Source: Ruminococcus sp. | GTDB lineage: Bacteria > Bacillota > Clostridia > Oscillospirales > Ruminococcaceae | DNA length: 64,000 bases | NCBI GenBank assembly: GCA_017470905.1 | Contig: JAFUXL010000007.1 | Coordinates: forward strand, 234,177 to 298,176 | Reading direction: 5' to 3' | Shown: positions 1-6,934 of the stretch, piece after piece | Position numbering within the stretch: position 1 is the stretch's first letter | Layout of the letters: every line of letters begins with the position of its first letter | Position numbers and translations under genes: made by a program | Notes under the pieces: generated by a model | Told to the model about the DNA's origin: nothing | Seen by the model: only the letters and a program-made list of their open reading frames with translations | Database searches by the model: none

Positions 1-1450
1 AATTCTCCATGCGCTTGTCCATAATTTCGGGGGAAACAAAATCCGCATCGGCATCGTAATTTTCCTTGAAGAACCAGTCGGGGGTCTGTGAATGCCATAC
101 AAGAACATGACCTCTTAAATCGAGGTTGTTGTCCTCACAGAATTTGAGCATTGCGGCAGCCTGTTTGAGCGATACCTGCGGATTGGTCTGGTCGCCGCCG
201 TTGCTGTTCATGTATTCGATTGTTGCGGCTTGGTCGAGAACAGCTTCGGGCTTTAATTCATTTCCTATGGTTACGCTGTTGTAATGCTTTAGAATAAGGT
301 CTTTCGTTGCGCTCTGTGTAAATTCACTTCCTGCAACGGCACAGCCTATCCTGAAATAATCCTTGTAAACGTCTTTAAGGGAGGCAATATCCTCCTGTAT
401 TGCAGGGTCGGGCAGACGTTCGCCCGTTACGTCATCGAGATAAAAGCCCATTAAATCCTGTTCTGTTACAGATGCTTCGGGCTTGTATGCGGTCTGGACA
501 TATACATATATATTTGATGCGCCCTCGGGGATAGTGCATTCCGTGCCGACATAAGTCCATTCGCCCTTGTTTGCCGTTTCGGTATATATCGTATAGTAAT
601 TTTCCTTTCCGTCAAGGTCGTACTGTAGATTGATTGAGAATTTCTGCGTGTCAGTCCATTTGTCGCCCTCATACATGACATAGCAGCCGAAACGGTAATA
701 TCCTCCTGCTTCGAGGACAAGGGTTTTGTTGCAGGTTGCGCCGTTCCAGAGCTGTTTTCTGCCGTCTGTATAGAGGGAATATTTACCGCTGTGGGAATAC
801 TTGTCGGTAACTTCAAGGGTTGTATTTGAACCTCTTGTCTGCCAGCTCATTTTTGTGCCGTCATCGAAATCATCGGAGAAACCGTCCGCAGAGGAGTCTT
901 TTTCAATTTTTTCGCCGTTTACCGTGAAGTCGTCCATGTAGAAATCGCTCAGAGTAGCGGCTTCGACATATATAACGATGTTGCTTGCATCGGAGGGAAC
1001 AGTATAATTGCCCTTTATTTCAGCCCACTGACCCTTTTGAGCGTTCACGCTTGAAATGTACTTGTAATTCTCTTTTCCGTCCTTGTCGGTATAAAGGCAC
1101 TGGAGGTTGAACTGCTGTGACTGACCGCCGACTTCATCATCATAGTAGACGGCAACGCTTAAAGAATACTGCCGGTCGGGGTACATAATGCCTATCATTG
1201 ATGCGCCTGCGCCGTTCCAGTTTACGGTTCTTCCCGTTATGCCGAGGGATTTTTTGCCCGTATGAGCCTGTTCGTCCGTGAGCTTAATTTCCGTGCTGCC
1301 CGAAGTCCTTGCTTTCCAGGTGCCGAAGCTTTCCTCGAAGGTGTTGTTCACAAGCTCTACAGGTGCGGCATATGCGCTCATGGAGAGGGGAGCGCAGGAG
1401 AGCGCAAGAGCTGCCGAGAGCAGGACAGAGCCTGATTTTTTGAATTTCAT
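1..1450 (-). CDS. Secreted endo-1,4-beta-xylanase, two CBM22-like modules plus GH10 (partial)
   Basis: The reading frame is open from ATG at 1450 to the window edge, so the C-terminus is missing. About 482 codons are visible. A signal peptide (about 28 residues, ending near SMSAYA) is followed by two similar modules (about 30-165 and 175-325). The first carries GRTVNWNGAG, typical of CBM22 xylan-binding modules. A GH10 catalytic domain begins near residue 345 with YFRIGCAVAGSEF and includes GHVLVWHSQTPDWFF near residue 450, a GH10 hallmark. The two catalytic glutamates lie beyond the edge. GH10 enzymes cut the xylan backbone outside the cell. A GAGGTGAT Shine-Dalgarno precedes the ATG, and a strong promoter lies at 1484-1512. 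Whether a dockerin follows cannot be seen. Confidence 0.9.
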   Translation of the reverse strand, partial: MKFKKSGSVLLSAALALSCAPLSMSAYAAPVELVNNTFEESFGTWKARTSGSTEIKLTDEQAHTGKKSLGITGRTVNWNGAGASMIGIMYPDRQYSLSVAVYYDDEVGGQSQQFNLQCLYTDKDGKENYKYISSVNAQKGQWAEIKGNYTVPSDASNIVIYVEAATLSDFYMDDFTVNGEKIEKDSSADGFSDDFDDGTKMSWQTRGSNTTLEVTDKYSHSGKYSLYTDGRKQLWNGATCNKTLVLEAGGYYRFGCYVMYEGDKWTDTQKFSINLQYDLDGKENYYTIYTETANKGEWTYVGTECTIPEGASNIYVYVQTAYKPEASVTEQDLMGFYLDDVTGERLPDPAIQEDIASLKDVYKDYFRIGCAVAGSEFTQSATKDLILKHYNSVTIGNELKPEAVLDQAATIEYMNSNGGDQTNPQVSLKQAAAMLKFCEDNNLDLRGHVLVWHSQTPDWFFKENYDADADFVSPEIMDKRMEN

Positions 1451-1483
1451 CTTATCATCACCTCAAAAAATTTCTGTGATATA

Positions 1484-1512
1484 ATTATACAATTTTTTTG
1501 TCTGTTTGTCAA
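1484..1512 (-). promoter_or_regulatory. Sigma-A promoter of the xylanase gene
   Basis: On the minus strand TTGACA (1507-1512) and TATAAT (1484-1489) are separated by exactly 17 bases, just upstream of the xylanase ATG at 1450. Confidence 0.8.
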
Positions 1513-1548
1513 CCAAAATTTATATTTCATTTATGAAAATAAATTATG

Positions 1549-1577
1549 TTGCAATATTTTCATTTATGTGATATAAT
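1549..1577 (+). promoter_or_regulatory. Sigma-A promoter of the FHA-ftsW-pbp operon
   Basis: TTGCAA (1549-1554), a 17-base spacer and TATAAT (1572-1577). The transcript would then carry an AT-rich stretch, an R2 repeat end (about 1640-1660) and one R1 hairpin before the FHA gene. Together these account for the intergenic region 1451-1766. Confidence 0.7.
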
Positions 1578-1661
1578 ATAATTCATATAAGTTTTAGGCT
1601 AAAGAATAAAGAAAAAAGAATAATTAATAAATTATAATAATTATAAATTATGCATTAACAC

Positions 1662-1756
1662 AGAGGAAATTTGCGCCCTTGACATGGGAGTGAATGAAGT
1701 GTAACGGAATGAACGAAATGTCAAGATTAAAAAGGCGCAAATTGACGATTTTAAAT
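1662..1756 (+). repeat. R1 hairpin repeat, upstream of FHA gene
   Basis: Outer arms are AATTTGCGCC/GGCGCAAATT and inner arms CTTGACAT/ATGTCAAG. The element ends in GACGATTTTAAAT, immediately followed by GAGG, the Shine-Dalgarno for ATG 1767. An R2 end (ATTATGCATTAA) lies just upstream. Confidence 0.9.
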
Positions 1757-1766
1757 GAGGTTTTTT

Positions 1767-2198
1767 ATGGAAGATATGAATTTAATGCTTTGCGCCGTGT
1801 CTGCGGCGGCACTGGATATATGCGCCCTTGTGCTTATCATAGCATCTTACAGGGAACGAAGCACGGGCAACAAGCAATGGAAGAAAATATCCGCAAATAT
1901 GGAACTTGTCGAGCAGGGCTTTACATATCAGCTCGGCTGTGATGAAATACTCATAGGCAGACACGCAAGCGCAGATATAAGACTGCCCGATATATCCGTA
2001 TCACGCTATCATGCCATGCTGACAGTAACCGACGGGGTATGGACTATCACCGATATAGGCTCGAAATCAGGGGTATACGTCAACGGAACTCTCGTAAAGA
2101 GAAAACGTCTGCACGAGAATGATGTAATAACTCTCGGCAACCGAAAGCTCACCCTTAGAAAGATTACTGACAACAAAAAAAGTAAAAAGCGTAATTAA
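1767..2198 (+). CDS. Membrane-anchored FHA-domain protein
   Basis: A 143-residue protein with one N-terminal membrane helix (about residues 5-27) and a cytoplasmic FHA domain (about 58-135). FHA residues are visible: G64-R65, S79-R80-x-H82 and N106-G107 in DIGSKSGVYVNG. FHA domains bind phosphothreonine peptides, usually products of Ser/Thr kinases. The gene heads an operon with a SEDS protein and a class B PBP, as FHA genes do beside rodA/pbpA in Actinobacteria, which suggests that wall synthesis is coupled to Ser/Thr phosphorylation. I chose ATG 1767 because GAGG at 1757-1760 is correctly spaced. The ATG at 1755 lies inside repeat R1. No kinase gene is in the window. Confidence 0.85.
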   Translation: MEDMNLMLCAVSAAALDICALVLIIASYRERSTGNKQWKKISANMELVEQGFTYQLGCDEILIGRHASADIRLPDISVSRYHAMLTVTDGVWTITDIGSKSGVYVNGTLVKRKRLHENDVITLGNRKLTLRKITDNKKSKKRN

Positions 2199-2318
2199 AT
2201 GCATAATGCATAATTCATAGTTGCTGTTGTCTGCGGCAATACGGAATAATCATAAATAATAATTGCGGTGATAATTTAAATATATTATGGAAGTAAATAT
2301 AATTATGAATTATAAACA
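2199..2318 (+). repeat. R2/R3-type AT-rich element between FHA gene and ftsW
   Basis: The left end (ATGCATAATGCATAATTCATA) directly follows the FHA stop codon, and the right end (AATTATGAATTATAAAC) abuts R1. The interior is AT-rich with a short GCGGCAAT remnant. Confidence 0.7.
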
Positions 2319-2414
2319 AGAGGAAATTTGCGCCCTTGTGCCGGGAGTGAACGAAGCGTAGCGAAGTGAACGAAGGCACAAGATTTAAAAAGGCGCAAAT
2401 TGACGATTTTAAAT
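2319..2414 (+). repeat. R1 hairpin repeat, upstream of ftsW-like gene
   Basis: Outer arms AATTTGCGCC/GGCGCAAATT; inner arms CTTGTGCC/GGCACAAG. The inner stem differs from the copy at 1662 but is still fully complementary. It is followed at once by AGGAGG and ATG 2427. Confidence 0.9.
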
Positions 2415-2426
2415 AGGAGGATAAAG

Positions 2427-3725
2427 ATGATTAAAAATCCCTTTGCATATCTTTTTTCATGCCTTTTTGTGCTTGCGGCGCATGGTGCTATGCTGATAAA
2501 TATTTTCTACAACGGAAAATATGATGACATAAAGGATTTGGTAATACTTGCCGCCGCCGTCCTCGGTCTGGATATATCGTATTATATAATCATGCTTTTC
2601 TTTAAGCAGTATACATATACGGTTGATTTCATGCTTCTGCTAATACTGAATATGAGCGTGATATTCCAGTCCTGTTTCGGAGGAGTAAGCTTTTCAACAA
2701 AGCATTATATCACCTGCATAGCTGCCCTTATAGCCTGCCGTTTCGGGCATATCCTGACATACAATCATAATTGGATTCAGCAGCAGAAAAAATATATCTG
2801 GCTCGGCATAGGTCTGCTCATGATTATTATTTTAACCCTCACGGGCAGCAGAAGTATGTGGATAAATATAGGTTCTTTTTCGTTGCAGCCCTCGGAATTT
2901 ATGAAGCCCCTGCTCGTGCTTGCCTGTGCAACCTCGATTACCGAACAGCAGAACAAGCACAGGGTCTGGAAATTCGACATAGTATGGGAGAATATTATAC
3001 TGTTCGGCATAACGGGAGCTGTATGCCTTTTGCAGTGGTGGTGCAGGGATTTGGGAAGCATTCCCACCTTTGCGGCTATCTATGCGGCTGGATTTTTCCT
3101 GAGAATATGCTACCCCAAGGCAAAATTTTCAAACAAAACGCTTATTATCGCAGGCTCTGTCGTCCTGGCAGCCGCACTCATAGGCATAAAAATCGCCCCC
3201 GAATACGTAAAGGACAGGCTCTTTGTAGATATATGGAGCGATAAGGACGGAAACGGCTATCAGCAGTCGCAGGCTCTCATAGCAATCGCCGACGGCGGCT
3301 GGTTCGGAAAGGGTCCGGGCAATGGCTTTCTGCACAATGTTTTCGCACACGAAAGCGATATAGTTTTCTCCTCGATAAGCGAGGAATGGGGGCTTCTGTA
3401 TGCGATAATGATGACGCTTGTAATACTGCTTATAGCCGCATCTCCGCTGATAAATCCTCCACGCTCTTACTATCACGGAACGATGTGCGCAGGAATATGT
3501 GCGGCATTTACGGTACAGATGGCACTGAATATTTTCGGCTCGTGCAATATGATACCGTTCACGGGAGTAACTATACCGTTTATATCAATGGGCGGAAGCT
3601 CAATGGTGACAAGCGGATTTATGGCCGGTATGCTCGTTGCGGCGCAGTCGCCTGTGTTCAGAAAGCCTAAGCCGAAAAAGAAAAAAACTGAAAATACTCC
3701 CGTCCGCAGGAGGTATGCCGCATGA
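2427..3725 (+). CDS. SEDS-family peptidoglycan glycosyltransferase (FtsW/RodA/SpoVE)
   Basis: A 432-residue polytopic membrane protein. SEDS proteins polymerise lipid II glycan strands and work with a cognate class B PBP. Hallmarks include GSFSLQPSEFMKP in the first half, GGWFGKGPGNG in the large extracellular loop, SEEWGLLYA, and the C-terminal TIPFISMGGSS. The C-terminal tail is rich in Lys and Arg. Its stop overlaps the start of the PBP gene by 4 bases (ATGA), indicating translational coupling. AGGAGG fixes the start at ATG 2427; the upstream in-frame ATG at 2400 is inside R1. Whether it acts in elongation, division or sporulation cannot be decided from sequence. Confidence 0.9.
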   Translation: MIKNPFAYLFSCLFVLAAHGAMLINIFYNGKYDDIKDLVILAAAVLGLDISYYIIMLFFKQYTYTVDFMLLLILNMSVIFQSCFGGVSFSTKHYITCIAALIACRFGHILTYNHNWIQQQKKYIWLGIGLLMIIILTLTGSRSMWINIGSFSLQPSEFMKPLLVLACATSITEQQNKHRVWKFDIVWENIILFGITGAVCLLQWWCRDLGSIPTFAAIYAAGFFLRICYPKAKFSNKTLIIAGSVVLAAALIGIKIAPEYVKDRLFVDIWSDKDGNGYQQSQALIAIADGGWFGKGPGNGFLHNVFAHESDIVFSSISEEWGLLYAIMMTLVILLIAASPLINPPRSYYHGTMCAGICAAFTVQMALNIFGSCNMIPFTGVTIPFISMGGSSMVTSGFMAGMLVAAQSPVFRKPKPKKKKTENTPVRRRYAA

Positions 3726-5077
3726 AAAGCATAAGAAGATGTCAGCATATAATAACTCTTTTCCTGCTTATATTCATAGCAGGAATGGCGGCTCTCGTCA
3801 TAAAGATAAACCGTGAGGCTCCGTTTTATATGATGAACTCCGACCACCACGAACTCGGAATGGTCTATGACAGAAACGGCGATGTACTCTTTGACGGTCA
3901 GGGTACGGGGCAGTATGCGGATAATTATTTTCTCGATGTGGGAAATTTAATCGGCGATGACAAGGGACAAATGGAAAATACACTTGTCGCAAGAAATATC
4001 GAAAAATTAAATAATTATTCATTCTCGGAGGGACTGCTCGAAACAGGCGGTCAGGCGGCTATATATACCACCCTCGACCATTACGCAAACCGTGCGGTAT
4101 ATGATGCCTATGCCGGAGCAAGAGGCTGTACCGTTGCGTATAATTACAAAACGGGAGAAATCCTTGTATGCGCAAGTATCCCCTCGGTTGATGTAACAAA
4201 GGGCTATGCGGATATTGCAAATTTTGAAACGGGTACTCTCATTTCAAAGGCCATGTACGGCACAGTCCCCGGCTCAACGCAGAAAGTCTCAACCGTTATA
4301 TCCGCTATGGAGGCTCTCGGCAGGGATAATCTCCTCGCAAAAAGCTACAACTGCACAGGCAGATATTTAAACGCAAACGGAGATTATATCGACTGTCATA
4401 ACGTCCTCGGTCACGGTCAGCTGAATTTGCAGCAGGCTGTCGAAAACAGCTGCAATCCGTATTTTGCGCAGCTTGTCGCAGACCCCGAACTTCCCCTCGA
4501 AAATATAATTCAGGGCTACAGGAGAATGGGCTATGCCGTGAATGACGACAAGGAAAAATATATAGACATAGACGGCATAATCTGCGAAAAAGCCTCGACT
4601 ACCCTTGTCGATAAAAATGAATTTCGCACACAATGGGGCTGTATTGGTCAGGGCGATACCCTCGCAAGCCCCGTACAGCTTATGATGTGGCAGAGCGCAG
4701 TCGCAAACGGCACGGGCAAAATGACAATGCCGTATCTCGTGGACAAGGTTTTCAGCGTTCACGGAAATATAACCGAAATCGCAAAAACCAGATACAGCGA
4801 CAAGATATGCTCCGAAACCACGGCGCAGGCTGTAAGACAGATACTTCTCACGAACGGCGCAAATAATTATTCCGTTTCGATAAGCGGCTATAATGTCGGA
4901 GTAAAAAGCGGTACTGCTCAGGTAAAGGAGGGTATGGAGGAAAATTCCCTGCTTGTCGGGTTCCTCGACGATACAAGACACCCCATAGCCTTCTGCATAC
5001 TCATAGAGAATATGTACTCCACAGGCGTTACCACCGAACAGATAGCAACTGTATTGTTAAATTCGCTTTGCAGTTGA
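3722..5077 (+). CDS. Class B penicillin-binding protein, PbpA-like transpeptidase
   Basis: A 451-residue protein with an N-terminal anchor (about residues 11-28) and an extracellular transpeptidase domain. All three active-site motifs are present: S185-T-Q-K188 (nucleophile Ser), S243-C-N245, and K395-S-G-T398. It is shorter than usual class B PBPs because the N-terminal pedestal is small, as in actinobacterial PbpA. It cross-links peptidoglycan stems and should pair with the SEDS protein encoded 4 bases upstream. The glutamine at position 3 of SxxK is tolerated in the motif. A strong terminator follows at 5083. Confidence 0.9.
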   Translation: MKSIRRCQHIITLFLLIFIAGMAALVIKINREAPFYMMNSDHHELGMVYDRNGDVLFDGQGTGQYADNYFLDVGNLIGDDKGQMENTLVARNIEKLNNYSFSEGLLETGGQAAIYTTLDHYANRAVYDAYAGARGCTVAYNYKTGEILVCASIPSVDVTKGYADIANFETGTLISKAMYGTVPGSTQKVSTVISAMEALGRDNLLAKSYNCTGRYLNANGDYIDCHNVLGHGQLNLQQAVENSCNPYFAQLVADPELPLENIIQGYRRMGYAVNDDKEKYIDIDGIICEKASTTLVDKNEFRTQWGCIGQGDTLASPVQLMMWQSAVANGTGKMTMPYLVDKVFSVHGNITEIAKTRYSDKICSETTAQAVRQILLTNGANNYSVSISGYNVGVKSGTAQVKEGMEENSLLVGFLDDTRHPIAFCILIENMYSTGVTTEQIATVLLNSLCS

Positions 5078-5082
5078 TTAAC

Positions 5083-5115
5083 ACTCCCTTTCGTGCGAAA
5101 GGGAGTTATTTTTTT
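5083..5115 (+). terminator. Intrinsic terminator after the FHA-SEDS-PBP operon
   Basis: An 11-bp stem, ACTCCCTTTCG/CGAAAGGGAGT with a two-base TG loop, is followed by a T-rich tract. It begins 5 bases after the PBP stop codon. Confidence 0.9.
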
Positions 5116-5176
5116 GTTAAAACCTACAAAAATATATCATCTCACTATACAGAATATACAAAAATATCAAAATCGC

Positions 5177-5205
5177 TTGCAAATTTATTTATTATATGCT
5201 ATAAT
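5177..5205 (+). promoter_or_regulatory. Promoter of hpf
   Basis: TTGCAA (5177-5182), 17-base spacer, TATAAT (5200-5205), about 70 bases upstream of ATG 5273. Confidence 0.75.
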
Positions 5206-5272
5206 ATAATCACAATATTTATGCCCTTTCCGTTCGGACAAGGTGCATTTAAATAAAGGAGGACATCCGTCT

Positions 5273-5800
5273 ATGAAAACCACCATTACAGCAAAAAAAA
5301 TGCAGATACCCCAGAACTTCACCGAATACGCAGAAAAAAGAATTGATACAAGACTTGACAAGTTTTTCGGAGATGATGCGGAAGCAAAAATCGTTTTGTC
5401 AGAGCTTAAAAACGAGATAATTCTCGAACTTACCGTTAAATATAACAGTCTCTATTTCCGCTCGGAAAGAAAGGCTGTCGATAAATTCGCTGCCCTCGAT
5501 GATGCAATAGACAAGATTATCAGACAGATAAGAAAGAACAAGACAAAAGTCGAAAAGCGTCTCAAGGACACCGCTTTCAAGGAGGCTTTTGCCGAACCTG
5601 TTGAAGAAGTACCCGACTATGAGGTAATCAAGCGCAAGAAATTCAAGATGCGCCCCATGGATATTGATGAGGCTATTCTCCAGATGAATATGCTCGACCA
5701 TGAGTTTTTCCTCTTCACAAATGCCGGTACGGGTGAGATAAACCTCGTTTACAAGCGTGATGACGGCAATTATGCCGTTCTCGAACCCGACAATACCTGA
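5273..5800 (+). CDS. hpf: Ribosome hibernation-promoting factor, long form
   Basis: 175 residues. The N-terminal domain (about 1-100) has the S30AE/HPF fold pattern. A short linker is followed by the C-terminal dimerisation domain (about 120-175), with FKMRPMDIDEAILQMNMLDHEFFLF, here split as FKMRPMDIDEA and HEFFLFTNAGT. Long HPF dimerises 70S ribosomes into inactive 100S particles in slow growth. ATG 5273 is preceded by AAGGAGG; the in-frame ATG at 5243 has no such signal. The gene has its own promoter, consistent with stress or growth-phase control. Confidence 0.92.
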   Translation: MKTTITAKKMQIPQNFTEYAEKRIDTRLDKFFGDDAEAKIVLSELKNEIILELTVKYNSLYFRSERKAVDKFAALDDAIDKIIRQIRKNKTKVEKRLKDTAFKEAFAEPVEEVPDYEVIKRKKFKMRPMDIDEAILQMNMLDHEFFLFTNAGTGEINLVYKRDDGNYAVLEPDNT

Positions 5801-5821
5801 TGATATGACATGATTGAAATT

Positions 5822-5846
5822 TATGCGGGGCATTGCGCTCCGCATA
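5822..5846 (+). terminator. Short hairpin after hpf, weak terminator candidate
   Basis: TATGCGG/CCGCATA stem with a loop of about 11 bases, lying between hpf and the LUD gene. The tract after it (TTGTGTTT) is only moderately T-rich, so partial read-through is likely. Confidence 0.45.
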
Positions 5847-5868
5847 TTGTGTTTAAGGAGTATTAGCT

Positions 5869-6537
5869 ATGGATAACAATAAAAAAGCAGTAATCGAAAA
5901 AAGAATAATGAGAACAGGCGAAAATCTTAAGAAAAATAATATGGAATTTTACTATGCCCCCACAAAGGAAGATGTAAAGCCGATTTTTGAAAAGCTTATT
6001 AAAAAGGGCGATGTCATAACACACGGCGGAACTGTCTCAATGAAAGAGTGCGGTATAAATGAATTAATATCCTCGCCCGATTATAATTATCTCGACCGCT
6101 CGAAAATTCCGCCCGAGGAAATCCCCGAACTTTATATAAAGGCTTTTTCGGCGGATGTTTTCATTTCAAGCTCCAACGCAATAACCGAGGATGGCATATT
6201 GTATAATGTTGACGGAAACAGCAACAGAATTGCCGCTATTGCCTATGGCCCCAAGTCCGTTATAATTATCGCAGGATATAATAAAATCGTCAGGAACCTC
6301 GAAGAAGCCGAAATCCGTGTGAAAAGAGATGCCGCACCTCCCAACTGCATAAGGCTTGACTGCAATACCTACTGCGCAGAAAAGGGCGAATGTGTATCGC
6401 TGAATAAGGCTGACAGACAGATTTATGACGGCTGCGGCGGCGATGCAAGAATATGCTGTAATTATCTCATATCCGCACACCAGAGACACAAGGGCAGAAT
6501 AAAGGTTATCATTGTCGGCGAAGAGCTTGGCTATTAA
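5869..6537 (+). CDS. LUD-domain protein
   Basis: 222 residues with the LUD (lactate utilisation, formerly DUF162) pattern: ITHGGTVSMKECGI, VFISSSNAITEDGILYNVDG and a C-terminal cysteine cluster (C-x4-C-x3-C region, then CGGDARICC). LUD domains occur in LutB/LutC, which oxidise L-lactate, and in stand-alone proteins of unknown role. No lutA or lutB is nearby, so a role in lactate use is not supported. A good Shine-Dalgarno (AAGGAG) precedes ATG 5869. It probably shares the hpf promoter through the weak hairpin. Confidence 0.8.
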   Translation: MDNNKKAVIEKRIMRTGENLKKNNMEFYYAPTKEDVKPIFEKLIKKGDVITHGGTVSMKECGINELISSPDYNYLDRSKIPPEEIPELYIKAFSADVFISSSNAITEDGILYNVDGNSNRIAAIAYGPKSVIIIAGYNKIVRNLEEAEIRVKRDAAPPNCIRLDCNTYCAEKGECVSLNKADRQIYDGCGGDARICCNYLISAHQRHKGRIKVIIVGEELGY

Positions 6538-6553
6538 GTTAGACAGGGGGTTT

Positions 6554-6646
6554 GGGGGAAAGCCGCCCCTTGACATGGGAGTGAACGGAGCGTAGCGCAG
6601 TGAACGAAATGTCAAGGTTCAAAGGGCGGCTTCCCCCATTTTAAAT
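6554..6646 (+). repeat. R1 variant with a replaced outer stem
   Basis: The inner arms are the usual CTTGACAT/ATGTCAAG, with the usual loop. The outer arms are GGGGGAAAGCCGCCC and GGGCGGCTTCCCCC in place of AATTTGCGCC/GGCGCAAATT, so sequence changed on both sides and pairing is kept. The element still ends in ATTTTAAAT. It is the only copy not placed next to a Shine-Dalgarno; it follows the LUD gene. Confidence 0.85.
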
Positions 6647-6682
6647 TCCATAATTCATAATTGATTTTCCTGTGGAAAATCC
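6647..6682 (+). repeat. R2 end plus small hairpin
   Basis: CCATAATTCATAATT is followed by GATTTTCC-TGT-GGAAAATC, an 8-bp hairpin. This resembles the other R2 ends that carry a short hairpin. Confidence 0.6.
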
Positions 6683-6686
6683 TGTT

Positions 6687-6722
6687 AAACTCCCTCTTAT
6701 TTGGATAAGGGGGAGTTTTTTT
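6687..6722 (+). terminator. Intrinsic terminator after the LUD gene
   Basis: Stem AAACTCCCTCTTA/TAAGGGGGAGTTT (one T-G wobble) with loop TTTGGA, followed by a T tract. Confidence 0.85.
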
Positions 6723-6742
6723 GAAAATTTTCTGAAAAGCTA

Positions 6743-6771
6743 TTGACAAATGTGTAACGATGATATATAAT
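6743..6771 (+). promoter_or_regulatory. Upstream promoter (P1) of the MacAB-like operon
   Basis: TTGACA (6743-6748), 17-base spacer, TATAAT (6766-6771). P1, P2, the inverted repeat between them, and the R1/R2/terminator block account for the whole gap 6538-6934. Confidence 0.75.
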
Positions 6772-6801
6772 ATAACTGTATTATAAAACATAGTACACTT
6801 G

Positions 6802-6817
6802 TTACAATTTGTTGTAA
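6802..6817. promoter_or_regulatory. Perfect inverted repeat between two promoters, operator candidate
   Basis: TTACAA-TTTG-TTGTAA is a perfect 6-bp inverted repeat located between P1 and P2 of the efflux-type operon. A repressor dimer would fit. No regulator gene is adjacent. Confidence 0.45.
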
Positions 6818-6860
6818 AAAATTCTGTTTATCTGATTATATATTTTATGCATAACTGTTA

Positions 6861-6889
6861 TTGACAAATATTTAAACGTATGATATAAT
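6861..6889 (+). promoter_or_regulatory. Downstream promoter (P2) of the MacAB-like operon
   Basis: TTGACA (6861-6866), 17-base spacer, TATAAT (6884-6889), about 45 bases upstream of ATG 6935. Confidence 0.8.
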
Positions 6890-6934
6890 TAGCTTGCAGT
6901 TTTTTTCTGACAAACATAAGGGGGATTATTAAAA

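Noticed and set aside
466-816. Open frame on the minus strand inside the xylanase gene
   Set aside because: It is an alternative frame of the GH10 gene, which is continuous in its own frame with signal peptide and domains.
1662-1756. R1 as an intrinsic terminator
   Set aside because: No T tract follows the outer arm (it continues TTGACGATTTTAAAT), and the copies sit directly before Shine-Dalgarno sequences of expressed housekeeping genes.
4367-4981. 204-codon minus-strand frame inside the PBP gene
   Set aside because: Shadow frame opposite a gene with all three PBP motifs; codon composition is not coding-like.
5068-5256. 62-aa open frame after the PBP gene
   Set aside because: It spans the terminator and the hpf promoter, with no Shine-Dalgarno and no domain.
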